A stretch of DNA of 64,000 nucleotides from Takifugu bimaculatus (Eukaryota > Chordata > Actinopteri > Tetraodontiformes > Tetraodontidae). The position numbers and the translations under genes are program-made. Below, one piece after another: positions 11,590 to 22,176 of the stretch. The notes beneath the pieces are model-generated. The model did not search any database and was not told the origin of the DNA. It saw nothing but the letters and a program-made list of their open reading frames with translations. Where the stretch lies: assembly GCA_004026145.2 (NCBI GenBank), contig CP034992.1, forward strand, positions 934,531-998,530. The letters are read 5' to 3'. Within the stretch, counting starts at the first letter, position 1, and each line of letters opens with the position of its first letter.

Positions 11590-14500
11590 CCCTCTAACGC
11601 CTAACCCTCTAACCCTTAACCTTAACCTTAACCTCTCTATACGCCCTAACCCTAACCCTCTAACCCTAACCTTAACTCTCTAACCCTAACCCTGACCCTC
11701 TAACCCTAACCTTAACCCTCTAACCCTAACCCCCTAACCCTAACCCAGCAGGCGAGGGGCTGCTGTTACCTTCTTGATGATGGGACTTCCACTCTGGATG
11801 TAGTCCTCATCAGCTGGCCTCATCCTCTTAGAATACACAGCGGACCAGGTCAAAACAAGGATTCCTGGTGTTCTGGATGTTCTCACCGGTCCTGTCTTAC
11901 CTTAATAAGCTCAGATCCCATCCTCTTCACCTCCCCTTCAGGAAACAGCTGTTTGGCCTGTTAATGACACCAGACTTATTAAACCTACGACCACTCTCGC
12001 TATAAGAAGCTCAAACATTTCACAGATATTCTGCCGTTGCCATTGTTAATACGACCCAACGTGTGGCGGCCCTGGTTCTGACCCTCTGATCCTCTGACCC
12101 TCTGATCCTCTGACCCTGACCCTCTGATCCTCTGACCCTCTGACCCTCTGATCCTCTGACCTCCTGATCCTTTGACCCTCTGATCCTCTGACCCTCTGAC
12201 CCTCTGACCCCCTGACCCTCTGATCCCCTGACCCTCTGATCCTCTGATCCTCTGACCCTCTGACCCTGTGTGTTTTCCAGCTGACCTCCTCCTCCCCTCC
12301 TGCTCCTCCTCCTCCCTCCTCCTCTGAAGTTGTGAAGAGCAGCACAAACCTTCTCCCGTCCTAAAACTGCTTGTGTACCTGAGAACCTGAGAAGCCACCT
12401 GTAGACAGGAGAAGCCACCTGTATGTCCGTCCACAGGTGGATTCTCTCGGTACTTTTGGGTCGCATGATAACGAGAAGCAATCTTACATGTTCTAGAACA
12501 TTTCTGCAGGCCTCTTTGATCAGCTGATCAGTTTGAACATCATCGCCGACATTCTCCTTCACATTTTCTGCTGCTTTCTCAAAAAACTGCAAAGAAACAG
12601 CAAGATGACATTAAACATCACAAAGACACTCAGGAAGTTCGTTTCCAAGCATTTTGATCTTCGAGTTGTAAAGATTTGGACCACGTGAGATTGGATGAGC
12701 AGGCATGTGGAGAACCAGTGGACTAACCCTTCGCTCCACTGACCTGATGGTACTTTCGGAACACAGCCATGATGTCATCGTTGAAACTGGGCTGTAGAAC
12801 TGCTCTGAGCAGGTCCATGGAAACCTGAGGGTCGGTGTAACTACAGACAAGGACAAGGACACCCGTCAGTGTGCACGGTCGACAGACAGACAGGAAGTCA
12901 AACTTTAGTCTGGAGGTCTCCGACCAGGAGAAACAGAGGGATGGAAGCAGTACCTGACGGCCATGTGGGACCGCCGTCCTCGTCTGTGAATCTGTCTGTG
13001 CTTGATCATCAGGTTCCATGGGTTCTACAGGCACACAAAAACACACACAACAGACATGACTTAACTTGGGGACACGGACCAGAACCAGTGGCATGTCCTT
13101 CAGGACCAGCTAACCCTGTATTGAGGTTCTGAACACACAGTTGGGTCTGGTAGAGTCAGCGTTTAGATCATCTCAGCACTAACCCTAACCCTAACCCTCC
13201 AGACAGTGGACTGGGTTCTATTCTGGTTCTTCTGGACTTCAGTGCTGCCTCTGATACTGTTGATCAGATCTTCCCACCACAGAAACTGGAGCAGCACATG
13301 CAATAAAAGTGGTTCAGATCAGATTTAACCAGTCCCATTTAGGTTGAGTTAAAGACTGCACAAGTGATCCAACCAACCCTTAACTGTCCCTAACCCTTAA
13401 CTGTTCCTAACCCTAACCCTTAACTGTCCCTGACCCTAACCCTTAACTGTCCCTAACCCTAACCCTTAACTGTCCCTAACCCTAACCCTTAACTGTCCCT
13501 AACCCTAACCCTTAACTGTCCCTGACCCTAACCCTTAACTGTCCCTGACCCTAACCCTTAACTGTCCCTAACCCTAACCCTTAACTGTCCCTAACCCTAA
13601 CCCTTAACTGTCCCTAACCCTTAACTGTCCCTAACCCTAACCCTTAACTGTCCCTGACCCTAACCCTTAACTGTCCCTAACCCTAACCCTTAACTGTCCC
13701 TAACCCTAACCCTTAACTGTCCCTAACCCTTAACTGTCCCTAACCCTAACCCTTAACTGTCCCTGACCCTAACCCTTAACTGTCCCTAACCCTAACCCTT
13801 AACTGTCCCTAACCCTAACCCTTAACTGTCCCTAACCCTTAACTGTCCCTGACCCTAACCCTTAACTGTCCCTGACCCTAACCCTTAACTGTCCCTAACC
13901 CTAACCCTTAACTGTCCCTAACCCTAACCCTTAACTGTCCCTAACCCTTAACTGTCCCTAACCCTAACCCTTAACTGTCCCTGACCCTAACCCTTAACTG
14001 TCCCTAACCCTAACCCTTAACTGTCCCTGACCCTAACCCTCAACTGTCCCTGACCCTAACCCTTAACTGTCCCTAACCCTAACCCTTAACTGTCCCTGAC
14101 CCTTAACTGTCCCTAACCCTAACCCTCAACTGTCCCTAACCCTAACCCTTATCTGTCCCTAACCCTAACCCTCAACTGTCCCTAACCCTTAACTGTCCCT
14201 GACCCTAACCCTTAACTGTCCCTAACCCTAACCCTCAACTGTCCCTAACCCTAACCCTCAACTGTCCCTAACCCTAACCCTCAACTGTCCCTAACCCTAA
14301 CCCTTATCTGTCCCTGACCCTAACCCTTAACTGTCCCTGACCCTAACCCTTAACTGTCCCTAACCCTAACCCTTATCTGTCCCTAACCCTAACCCTTAAC
14401 TGTCCCTGACCCTAACCCTTATCTGTCCCTAACCCTAACCCTTAACTGTCCCTGACCCTAACCCTTAACTGTCCCTAACCCTTATCTGTCCCTAACCCTT

Positions 14501-17301
14501 AACTGTCCCTAACCCTAGCCCTTAACTGTCCCTGACCCTAACCCTTAACTGTCCCTAACCCTAACCCTTAACTGTCCCTAACCCTAACCCTTAACTGTCC
14601 CTAACCCTTAACTGTCCCTAACCCTAACCCTCAACTGTCCCTGACCCTAACCCTTAACTGTCCCTAACCCTAACCCTCAACTGTCCCTGACCCTAACCCT
14701 TAACTGTCCCTAACCCTAACCCTCAACTGTCCCTGTCCCTAACCCTTATCTGTCCCTAACCCTAACCCTCAACTGTCCCTGACCCTAACCCTTAACTGTC
14801 CCTGACCCTAACCCTCAACTGTCCCTAACCCTAACCCTTAACTGTCCCTAACCCTAACCCTTAACTGTCCCTGACCCTTAACTGTCCCTAACCCTAACCC
14901 TCAACTGTCCCTAACCCTAACCCTTATCTGTCCCTAACCCTAACCCTCAACTGTCCCTAACTCTTAACTGTCCCTGACCCTAACCCTTATCTGTCCCTAA
15001 CCCTAACCCTTAACTGTCCCTGACCCTAACCCTTAACTGTCCCTAACCCTAACCCTTATCTGTCCCTAACCCTAACCCTTAACTGTCCCTAACCCTAACC
15101 CTTATCTGTCCCTGACCCTAACCCTTAACTGTCCCTGACCCTAACCCTTAACTGTCCCTGACCCTAACCCTTAACTGTCCCTGACCCTAACCCTTAACTG
15201 TCCCTAACCCTAACCCTTAACTGTCCCTAACCCTAACCCTTAACGGTCCCTGACCCTAACCCTTAACTGTCCCTGACCCTAACCCTTAACTGTCCCTGAC
15301 CCTAACCCTTAACTGTCCCTGACCCTAACCCTTAACTGTCCCTAACCCCTAACTGTCCCTAACCCTAACCCTTAACTGTCCCTGACCCTAACCCTTAACT
15401 GTTCCTAACCCTAACCCAGTGGCGGGGGGGGGGGCATGATCTACGTTTTCAGTTTCAGCCTCACAAAAGACCTTTGGAAGATTTGACAAAAGACAAACAA
15501 AGCAGAAAAGGGAAAATTTGGAGGAGAAAGAACAACAGCTGCCTACAATGACTGATGAGGTCACTGATGAGGTCACTGATGTGACTTTACCAGGGAAGAG
15601 CGAGATCTGGATGGGGGGCCTTGGCCCCGCCCCCTTCTAATTATTAATTATTAATTAATCTTTTTGACAGTTGCAGCAGCCACAATAAAACTGATTAAAC
15701 AGAGAAAAACTGCAACATTCTCATGTCATGTTGGGAGGTTTGCTGTTCATATGAGGACATTCAGAGCCGTTAGCCACACATCTCTCTCACACACACACAC
15801 AACACACACACACACACACACGTCCCCAGAAATCTCAAGTCTGGGGATAAATGGAAGGTTAAATCCAGGGTTAGGGTAGTTAGGGTAGATAGGATAGATA
15901 GGGTAGTTAGGATAGTTAGGGTAGTTGGGGTAGATAGGATAGTTAGGGTAGATAGGGTAGATATGATAGTTATAGGATTAGGTAGTTGGGGTAGATAGGT
16001 ATAGGGAGATAGATAGATAGGGTATGGATAGTTAGGGTAGTTGGGGTGTTAGGTTGGGTTAGATAGGATTAGGTAGTTAGGGTAGAGATTTTAGTTAGGG
16101 TAAGATAATTGGTGGTATCGGGGGGTGGATAGTAGGTGATAGATAGTTAGGGTAGATAGGATAGTTAGGGTAGTTGGGGTTGTTATGATAGTTAGGGTAT
16201 ATAAGATAGATAGGGTAGTTAGGATAGTTAGGGTAGATAGGATAGTTAGGGTAGATAGGATAGTTAGGGTAGTTAGGATAGATAGGATAGTTAGGGTAGT
16301 TAGGATAGTTAGGGTATCTGGGGTAGATAGGGTAGTTAGGATAGATAGGATAGTTAGGGTAGTTAGGATATATAAGATAGATAGGATAGTTAGGGTAGAT
16401 AGGATAGTTAGGGTAGGGTATTAAGATAGATAGGATAGTTAGGGTAGATAAGATAGATAGGATAGTTAGGGTAGTTAGGGTAGTTATGATAGTTAGGGTA
16501 GACAGGCTAGTTAGGGTAGATAAGATAGATAGGATAGTTAGAGTAGATAGGATAGTTAGGGTAGTTATGATAGTTAGGGTAGTTAGGATAGTTAGGGTAG
16601 TTAGGATAGTTAGGGTAGATAAGATATATAGGATAGTTAGAGTAGATAGGATAGTTAGGGTAGTTAGGGTAGATAGGATAGTTAGGGTAGTTAGGATAGT
16701 TAGGGTAGATAAGATAGTTAGGGTAGTTATGATAGTTAGGGTAGTTAGGATAGTTAGGGTAGTTATGATAGTTAGGGTTAGATAGGCTAGTTAGGGTAGA
16801 TTAAGATAGGATAGTTAAGAGATAAGTATAGTTAGATAGGTATTAAGTGGTAGTTATGATAGTTGTAGGGTAGTTAGGATAGTTTAGGGTGGTAGTTCAT
16901 GATAGTAGGGTAGATAGGCTAGTTAGGGTAGATACGATAGATAGGATTAGTTAGAGTTAGATAGGATAGTTAGGGTAGTTATGATAGTTAGGGTAGATAG
17001 GATAGTTAGGGTAGTTATGATAGTTAGGGTAGATAGGATAGTTAGGGTAGTTAGGATAGTTAGGGTAGATTTGTTCTCCAGGGGTGCGACTGTCTGGACT
17101 GACGCGAAGCAAGTGAACAAAACAATGAGGAACAAAGATCCTCTGAAACTCGGCTGATCACAGATTCAAAATAAGAACCAAAAGTCTTTTTAGATGAACT
17201 CGAGACAGTTGCTGCATGTTTGCATCTCATACCAAGTTGGGCTCCCTCTGATTGGAACCGTCCTTGTCCAGAGAGTCTCCCTCAGTCCGCTCGGCTCCCA
17301 T
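5875..17301 (-). CDS. dnttip1: dnttip1 (TdIF1), MiDAC deacetylase complex subunit, 13 exons
   Basis: Exons in transcript order: 17233-17301, 12954-13024, 12744-12840, 12488-12586, 11901-11957, 11770-11826, 10605-10666, 10489-10531, 10126-10184, 8197-8257, 7994-8065, 6578-6633, 5875-5983. They total 912 bases and all phases agree, giving 303 residues (human 329). Landmarks include NPWNLMIKHRQIHRRGRRS, VSMDLLRAVLQPSFNDDI, REGPK then WDPSRLIDGSTFVLGSRANK, ALGMGGTRGRIYIKH, WLAERHHMRATGGKM and a C-terminal VPPWMLEKMQRAME. DNTTIP1 is the DNA- and nucleosome-binding, dimerising subunit of the mitotic deacetylase complex with HDAC1/2 and MIDEAS. The N-terminal helical domain dimerises and the C-terminal SKI/SNO/DAC-like domain binds DNA. 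The AT-hook-like basic patch of mammals (RKGRPP) is here KKRRTRPG, so it is weakened. Introns are packed with telomere-like arrays, a Tc1-like element and a LINE scrap, yet every splice site remains canonical. Confidence 0.96.
6752..6891 (+). repeat. 28-bp tandem repeat, about 4.5 copies
   Basis: An AT-rich unit beginning aaagttctattcaatataat is repeated four times almost perfectly, then decays. It lies in the dnttip1 intron between exons 11 and 12. Confidence 0.9.
7022..7409 (+). repeat. CCCAT/CCTAACC minisatellite
   Basis: Irregular arrangement of cccat and cctaac modules, nested in the Tc1-like element at the place where its ancestral sequence reads cccattcctaa, which is the likely seed of the array. 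Confidence 0.85.
7594..7829 (+). repeat. telomere-like TTAGGG/TTGG array
   Basis: Units of gggttagggttggtta and variants. Here the G-rich strand is the plus strand, opposite to the arrays at 320-745 and 8514-15416. It replaces the deleted middle of the Tc1-like element. Confidence 0.9.
8146..8191 (+). repeat. (TG)n microsatellite
   Basis: 23 TG units directly downstream of the splice donor of dnttip1 exon 10 (8197-8257), separated by only a few bases. Confidence 0.95.
8514..9780 (+). repeat. 15-bp telomere-derived minisatellite (CTGACCCTAACCCTG type)
   Basis: About 80 copies of a 15-base unit GCTGACCCTAACCCT with variants (GACGACC, ACTCTGCTGACACC). Because 15 is a multiple of 3, the minus strand reads as an LGSAG-type pentapeptide repeat, which is an artefact. 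It fills most of a 1.9-kb dnttip1 intron and degrades into CCCTCTAA units at the right end. Confidence 0.95.
10188..10254 (+). repeat. (CA)n/(CGCA)n microsatellite
   Basis: CA repeats with CG interruptions, starting 4 bases beyond the upstream boundary of a dnttip1 exon (10126-10184), within its polypyrimidine tract region on the minus strand. Confidence 0.9.
10890..11742 (+). repeat. telomere-derived CCCTCTAACCCTAAC minisatellite
   Basis: Mixture of ccctctaa, ccctaa and ccttaa modules, about 850 bases, making up some 77% of the dnttip1 intron 10667-11769. The stretch 11440-11640 is more degenerate, with inserted g, a and t bases. Confidence 0.92.
12077..12270 (+). repeat. 9-bp minisatellite (CCTCTGACC/CCTCTGATC)
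   Basis: About 21 tandem 9-base units in the dnttip1 intron between exons 4 and 5. The unit has no stop in several frames, which yields RGSEGQR-like artefact frames. Confidence 0.92.
13198..13365 (+). mobile_element. LINE reverse-transcriptase scrap
   Basis: The plus strand encodes VLLDFSAASDTVDQ followed in another frame by KWFRSDLT. These match the LLDLSAAFDTVDH...WFRSYL blocks of Jockey/L2/Rex-type non-LTR retrotransposons. Only about 170 bases remain, in dnttip1 intron 1, and a telomere-like array begins at its right edge. Confidence 0.65.
13376..15416 (+). repeat. 23/17-bp telomere-derived minisatellite, about 2 kb
   Basis: The unit is AACTGTCCCTAACCCTAACCCTT (23 bases), with a 17-base variant lacking one CCCTAA and point variants (GACCC for AACCC, ATCTGT, CTCAACTGT). 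About 90 copies lie in dnttip1 intron 1. Confidence 0.95.
15872..17070 (+). repeat. 9-bp-module TTAGGGTAG/TTAGGATAG minisatellite
   Basis: Arrays of 9-base modules TTAGGGTAG, TTAGGATAG and ATAGGATAG, often paired as 18-base units. G-rich on the plus strand, opposite in orientation to the neighbouring array. It occupies the promoter-proximal part of dnttip1 intron 1, ending about 160 bases before exon 1. Confidence 0.93.
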
Positions 17302-17614
17302 CTTGATGCACCCGAGCTAACCGTGCGCTAACCGTGCTAGGCTATGCTAGCAGCACAGAACCGTGCAGCAAAGTAAAGGTAACAAACGGCAAAAGCGTGA
17401 GGGGTGGCCCAGACGCCAACACGACCCGATTTAAGAATTAAGTGTGTTTCTGGAATCACTTTTATGAATAATCGACATAAAATGGTCGTAATCCGCTGTT
17501 TCAGGAAGTCACAAAGCGACTTGTTCCGCCTGCGTATTTGAATGGAACAATCGTCATTACTTCCGGTCGTTCTCTTCAAAATAAAAAAAAAAACATTTGA
17601 GAATCAAATCAAAG

Positions 17615-18236
17615 GAGGAGAGGAGGGGAGAGGAGAGGAGGGGAGAGGAGGGGAGAGGAGAGGAGAGGAGAGGAGGAGAGGAGGGGAGAGGAGGGGAGAG
17701 GGGAGGAGGGAGAGGAGGGAGGGGAGAGGAGGGGAGAGGCGGAGGAGAGGAGAGGAGAGGAGAGGAGAGGGAGGGGAGAGGAGAGGAGAGGAGAGGGGAG
17801 GAGGAGAGGAGAGGAGGAGGGGAGGGGAGAGAGAGGAGAAGAGAGGAGAGGAGGAGAGGGGGAGGAGGAGGAGGAGGGAGAGGAGAGGAGAGGAGGAGAG
17901 GGGAGAGGAGAGGAGAGGAGAGGAGGAGGAGAGGAGAGGAGGAGGAGGGGGAGGAGGAGAGGAGGGGAGAGGAGAGGACGAGGAGGAGGGGAGAGGAGAG
18001 GAGGGGATAGGAGGGGGGAGAGGGGAGGAGGAGGAGGGGAGAGGAGGGAGAGGAGAGGAGAGGAGAGGAGGAGAGGAGAGGAGGGGAGGAGGAGAGGAGA
18101 GGAGGGGAGAGGAGGGGAGAGGGGAGGAGGGGAGAGGAGAGGAGGGGAGAGGAGGGGAGGGGAGGGGAGGAGAGGGGGGGAGAGGAGGGGAGAGGGGAGG
18201 AGGGGAGGGGAGAGGAGAGGAGGGGAGAGGGGAGGA
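17615..18236 (+). repeat. (GAGAGG)n-type purine tract
   Basis: 620 bases of almost pure purine on the plus strand, with gagagg and gaggag modules, starting about 310 bases upstream of the dnttip1 start codon. Such tracts can form triplex (H-DNA). The long frames on both strands are composition artefacts. Confidence 0.95.
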
Positions 18237-18459
18237 ATAATCTTAAAAGTCTCCTTTTAAGTCCTCTTCCAACAGGGGTCGGAGCTTGAATATCAATTGT
18301 AAACGTGTGTATTAAAGAACACTCAGGTAAACACATTAAGTTCTAAAACTTCTACACATTTTTCCATGGTTGTCAAACTTATGTCCACAGAACATGCAAG
18401 AAAACATTTCCATGTTTTTAGCTTCACTCTGTCTCCTGCGCTCTGTGTCAATAAAAATG

Positions 18460-18912
18460 TCCTCTTGTCTCATTATTATTGTCCTCTTGTCCTCTCTAAA
18501 TGTCCTCTTGTCTCATTATTATTGTCCTCTTGTCCTCTCTAAATGTCCTCTTGTCTCATTATTATTGTCCTCTTGTCCTCTCTAAATGTCCTCTTGTCTC
18601 ATTATTATTGTCCTCTTGTCCTCTCTAAATGTCCTCTTGTCTCATTATTATTGTCCTCTTGTCCTCTCTAAATGTCCTCTTGTCTCATTATTATTGTCCT
18701 CTTGTCCTCTCTAAATGTCCTCTTGTCTCGTTATTATTGTCCTCTTGTCCTCTCTAAATGTCCTCTTGTCTCATTATTATTGTCCTCTTGTCCTCTCTAA
18801 ATGTCCTCTTGTCTCATTATTATTGTCCTCTTGTCCTCTCTAAATGTCCTCTTGTCTCATTATTATTGTCCTCTTGTCCTCTCTAAATGTCCTCTTGTCT
18901 CATTATTATTGT
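18460..18912 (+). repeat. 43-bp minisatellite, about 10.5 copies
   Basis: Nearly identical 43-base units that begin tgtcctcttgtctcattatt. Only one substitution (tctcg for tctca) stands out, so the array is young or well homogenised. It lies in the dnttip1-ascl5 intergenic space. Confidence 0.95.
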
Positions 18913-19921
18913 CCTTCCTGGTGTGATTTACATCAGTGACTATTTCCAACTTTTATTTTTGTCCATGTTTTCATTAGAATTTGTCCGTGTTGCTTGAACC
19001 CTATTATGGTGACACCAAAACTCACCTTCCTCCGGTTCTTATGAACACGGTAGATGAGGGGCTACTAAAGTCTAGGTTAGGGGTTAGAGGTCAGAGGTTA
19101 GAGGTCAGAGGTCAGAGGTCTACAGAGACAATGCAGTTGCCAGTGAAGCACATGCAGATGTTCTGTTGCTTGTTCTGTGGACATGGAAGCCAAATGATTC
19201 CAATGAGTCCAGGCAGCAGCTCAGGCTGCAGGGTGTGTGTCTGCATGTAAACAGTCATCACTGTGGTGTGTGTGAGGACAGGAAAGGTGTGTTCCAGACA
19301 CCTTTCATCTATAAGTTCAGGATTCACAAAAAGGAAACTACAAACACTCATTTTTTCAGTCTGTCTTCTTTGATGTGTGACAACAAACATGATCCCTAAA
19401 TTATAACCATGTCCTGGTGTTCCAGAAGTGCAGTACTTTCTGTTGTGTTGTAGATGTCAGCATCTAATCTTTGATGGAACGTGTGTCTCACCTGGTGAAG
19501 GGGCGGAGCCTCAGGATGCAGCAGGTTCAACATGAGCGCTTTGTCGTGCAACATCTGGGAGCAGCAGCAGCAGCAGCAGCACATGAAGGTGAGTCTCTCT
19601 CCAAGTATCAGCGTTTAGTATTTAAAGGGCCTGATCATCATGGACGGGCGGGCGGGGCGGGCGGACGGGCGCTATTAGGGTGTCACAGCTGTAGGTGTGT
19701 TATTAAAACACACAAATATGCAAGAAAGAAAAAAGAAAGTGTTCCTATAGAAATGGCAGTAGTCCAGGGTTAGACAGACACTGATGAAGGCGTGTAAATA
19801 TATATATTATATAATAATAATATGCTTTCAACATAAATCATGTGGACGTGTTCCAAGGTGTGCAGACTCCTCCAGGAGGGGGGCCTAACCCTAACCCTTG
19901 TCTCCTCACACAGGTTGTACG
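18913..19921 (+). promoter_or_regulatory. ascl5-like upstream region with a probable 5' non-coding exon
   Basis: No other gene is recognised. A GTGAGT donor follows acatgaag at 19588, and a ctcctcacacag acceptor ends at 19916, five bases before the ATG. This suggests a 5' UTR exon ending at 19588. Joining these would create a tiny upstream frame (ATG AAG GTT GTA CGA TGA) whose stop overlaps the main start codon. Confidence 0.4.
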
Positions 19922-20416
19922 ATGAGTTCCACCTTCTCTCCATCATCGTTCATGAGCTTGAATCTCTCTAATGCTGCCGTCCGCTGTGAGGCCCCCCCCA
20001 CCCCATTCCTACTGCACCCCACCTGTATGGACTCCTGTAAAGGTCCCCTGAGGGGGCCAGGCTCTGGGCTCCTGCCCTACGTGTCTCCGTTCCAGCACCA
20101 CAGACCTTTCAGTCTGTGTGAATGTCCTTTTGAACCAGCGTTAATCCAAAAACGGAATGAGCGTGAGCGTCAGAGGGTCCGCTGTGTGAACCAGGGCTAC
20201 ACCAAACTCAGGAGCCACCTCCCAGCCCAGAACCAGGACAAGAGGCTCAGTAAGGTGGAGACTTTGCGAGCTGCCATTCGTTACATAAAGTACCTGCAAG
20301 GTCTGGTGGACGTGGAAAATCCCACTCTCACCAGCTTGTCTACTGGGACAGATGTTGGACGGGGGTCTCAGAACTCTTCTTCTGCTCCAGAATCTGGGAG
20401 CTCATCCAATGGATAG
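19922..20416 (+). CDS. ascl5: achaete-scute family bHLH factor, ascl5-like
   Basis: Single coding exon, 164 residues. The basic helix-loop-helix domain (about residues 77-130) reads KRNERERQRVRCVNQGYTKL, a loop with AQNQDKR, then LSKVETLRAAIRYIKYLQGL. This is the ASCL3/4/5 class, distinct from the ASCL1/2 type (KLVNLGF). RAAIRYIKYLQ fits ASCL5 best. The N-terminus is rich in Pro and Ser with an FSLCECPFEPA lead-in to the basic region, and the tail is Ser-rich. ASCL proteins bind E-boxes as E-protein heterodimers in the nucleus and specify cell lineages. The ATG at 19922 is preferred: the in-frame codons before it form the splice acceptor cctcacacag. Human ASCL5, PPP1R15B and PIK3C2B all lie in 1q32.1, which agrees with the neighbours here. 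The paralogue could still be ascl4 or ascl3. Confidence 0.8.
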   Translation: MSSTFSPSSFMSLNLSNAAVRCEAPPTPFLLHPTCMDSCKGPLRGPGSGLLPYVSPFQHHRPFSLCECPFEPALIQKRNERERQRVRCVNQGYTKLRSHLPAQNQDKRLSKVETLRAAIRYIKYLQGLVDVENPTLTSLSTGTDVGRGSQNSSSAPESGSSSNG

Positions 20417-22047
20417 ACATTGGGGGTTTACGGGGGTACGCTGAGCTCTCCGAGACCGGACAGGAAACTGCTGACAGGAAATGGCTGTTAGTATTAGCAC
20501 TGTAGCGGAGTTAGCTCATAATATCTACTAAATCTGTGGAAATACCGGGAAAGGTGCAGTGTTTATTTACACACGAACACCAGGGGGCGACACTGAGAAG
20601 AGTACTGGGACTAACGTCACGAACCGAAGAGGAGTTGATGGACTGTTGTCAGCCATGATTTCCCTTGAACATGTCTTGATATTGTGCTAATGTCATCCAG
20701 CCGAGTCCAAGGCTTTGACCAGTAGGGGCAGCATAGCGCCACAGTGGGTAGGGTTAGAGGGTCAGGGTTAGGGTTAGATCCTCACGTCGTTCTGGGTTCT
20801 GGATTAAACAACCCTGAGGTCAAGTTTTCCTCGGAATTTCAACATTCTCCCCGTGTCTCTGTGACTTTTGTCCATGTCCCGAGGCTTCGATGTCCAAAGA
20901 CAAGCAGTCGGTGGAATTTGAGACTCTAATTTAGGTTGGGACTGAGAATGTGTCTCACCTAATATCATCATATGTTCTGGGGTTGATGCTGCTTAACACT
21001 GTTTTCTGGAGGTTATGCAAATATCCTTGGATTGAATTACTGCAGGATCTGGACAGAACTGTGATCTTTGTCCAGGTCCTGGATCCTCTGACTCCAGCTT
21101 AATCTGCTCCTTCGTGTTCTTGAAGGTGTCTCCATCCTCTCCTGGTTGTTTTTGTTGCTCCTGCATCCTTTCCGGCCACATCTTTCCTTCCATTCTCTTG
21201 TATTTTTGTATTGAATTATTGACGTGATAGAAATGTGAATGATATTCTACTTTAGTGAGACGCTCCTGCTGTGGCTGGTGGGGTAAAGGGGGCCAAACAG
21301 CAAATAACATGCAAATAATCGCTCAAACTAAAGACAGAACTAAAATGGAGGGCTGGGAGTGCAACTATGACGTCAGTGACTGAACCCTCGAGCATCTGCT
21401 GCATCTGCTGTGCTGAAGAAGCTGCGGTCGCGTTGGCCGCTCGGCCCCGAGCGAGCGGAGGTTTCCTGCTGAGACAGCCTGCACCAGCCGAGTCCCACTT
21501 CCTCAGCAATGACGGAAATAAAACCCCTCTTTGAGGATGTTCTGATTTACTGGTAGTAGCATCTGCTGACCTGATGTGGCGCTGTGGAGCCGTGAGTGAA
21601 GAATCGAAGACGTCTGTCGTCATTCAATATCGATTTAATATTGATGGTAAGATATTAGAAAAATACTTTTTTCTGGCAGAAACCCTGAGTCATTCTGCCA
21701 GACTAATCATATGCAGTGTTCAACGACCTGATGCACAAAGATCAATCACAGGTTAGCTGATTTTCACAATAAAAGCATCTGAGAAACTAACCAATACTGT
21801 TGAGTATTAATCCAGGATTGATCAGCGATCCAGCAAGCAGATGACATTTTTTAATCAATTAAAACACTTCTATCTTTGGCTTCAAAGGGCGAGAATACTG
21901 AACAATTACCAAATTGGTCTTTCTGTCTGGTTAAAATGGTGTCGCGTCATCAAACTGCTTCTGTTCCACCAGCGATGAGACCTGATCAATAAGAGCTGCA
22001 GGCGTGGAGATGTTCTGAAGCTTCGGAGGGGTCGGAACCACCTTGTT
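20417..22047. other. ascl5-like / ppp1r15b intergenic space and 3' UTRs
   Basis: No coding exon is seen. Possible polyadenylation signals are AATAAA at 21517-21522 (plus, for the ascl5-like gene) and ATTAAA on the minus strand at 21849-21854 (for ppp1r15b). A short telomere-like run occurs near 20750-20780. Confidence 0.4.
20577..20594 (+). promoter_or_regulatory. CTCF-like motif
   Basis: ACACCAGGGGGCGACACT matches the CTCF core CACCAGGGGGC, 160 bases after the ascl5-like stop codon. Confidence 0.45.
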
Positions 22048-22173
22048 GGCCCCGGCCCCTGCCCCTGCCCCTGCCCCTGCCCCGGCCCCTGCCCCGGCCC
22101 CTGCCCCTGCCCCGGCCCCGGCCCCGGCCCCGGCCCCGGCCCCTGCCCCTGCCCCGGCCCCTGCCCCGGCCCC
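22048..22173 (-). repeat. GGGGCC/GGGGCA hexanucleotide array next to the ppp1r15b stop codon
   Basis: 21 hexamers, read on the minus (sense) strand as 11 GGGGCC and 10 GGGGCA. The longest pure GGGGCC run is 5 units (22114-22143). The array starts three bases after the ppp1r15b TGA, so it is in the 3' UTR of the sense transcript. Frames through it read poly-(Gly-Arg) on the minus strand and poly-(Ala-Pro) on the plus strand. Confidence 0.95.
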
Positions 22174-22176
22174 GGC

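Noticed and set aside
17542..18336. Arg/Glu/Gly-rich and Pro/Ser/Leu-rich long frames
   Set aside because: Low-complexity purine tract read in stop-poor frames on both strands.
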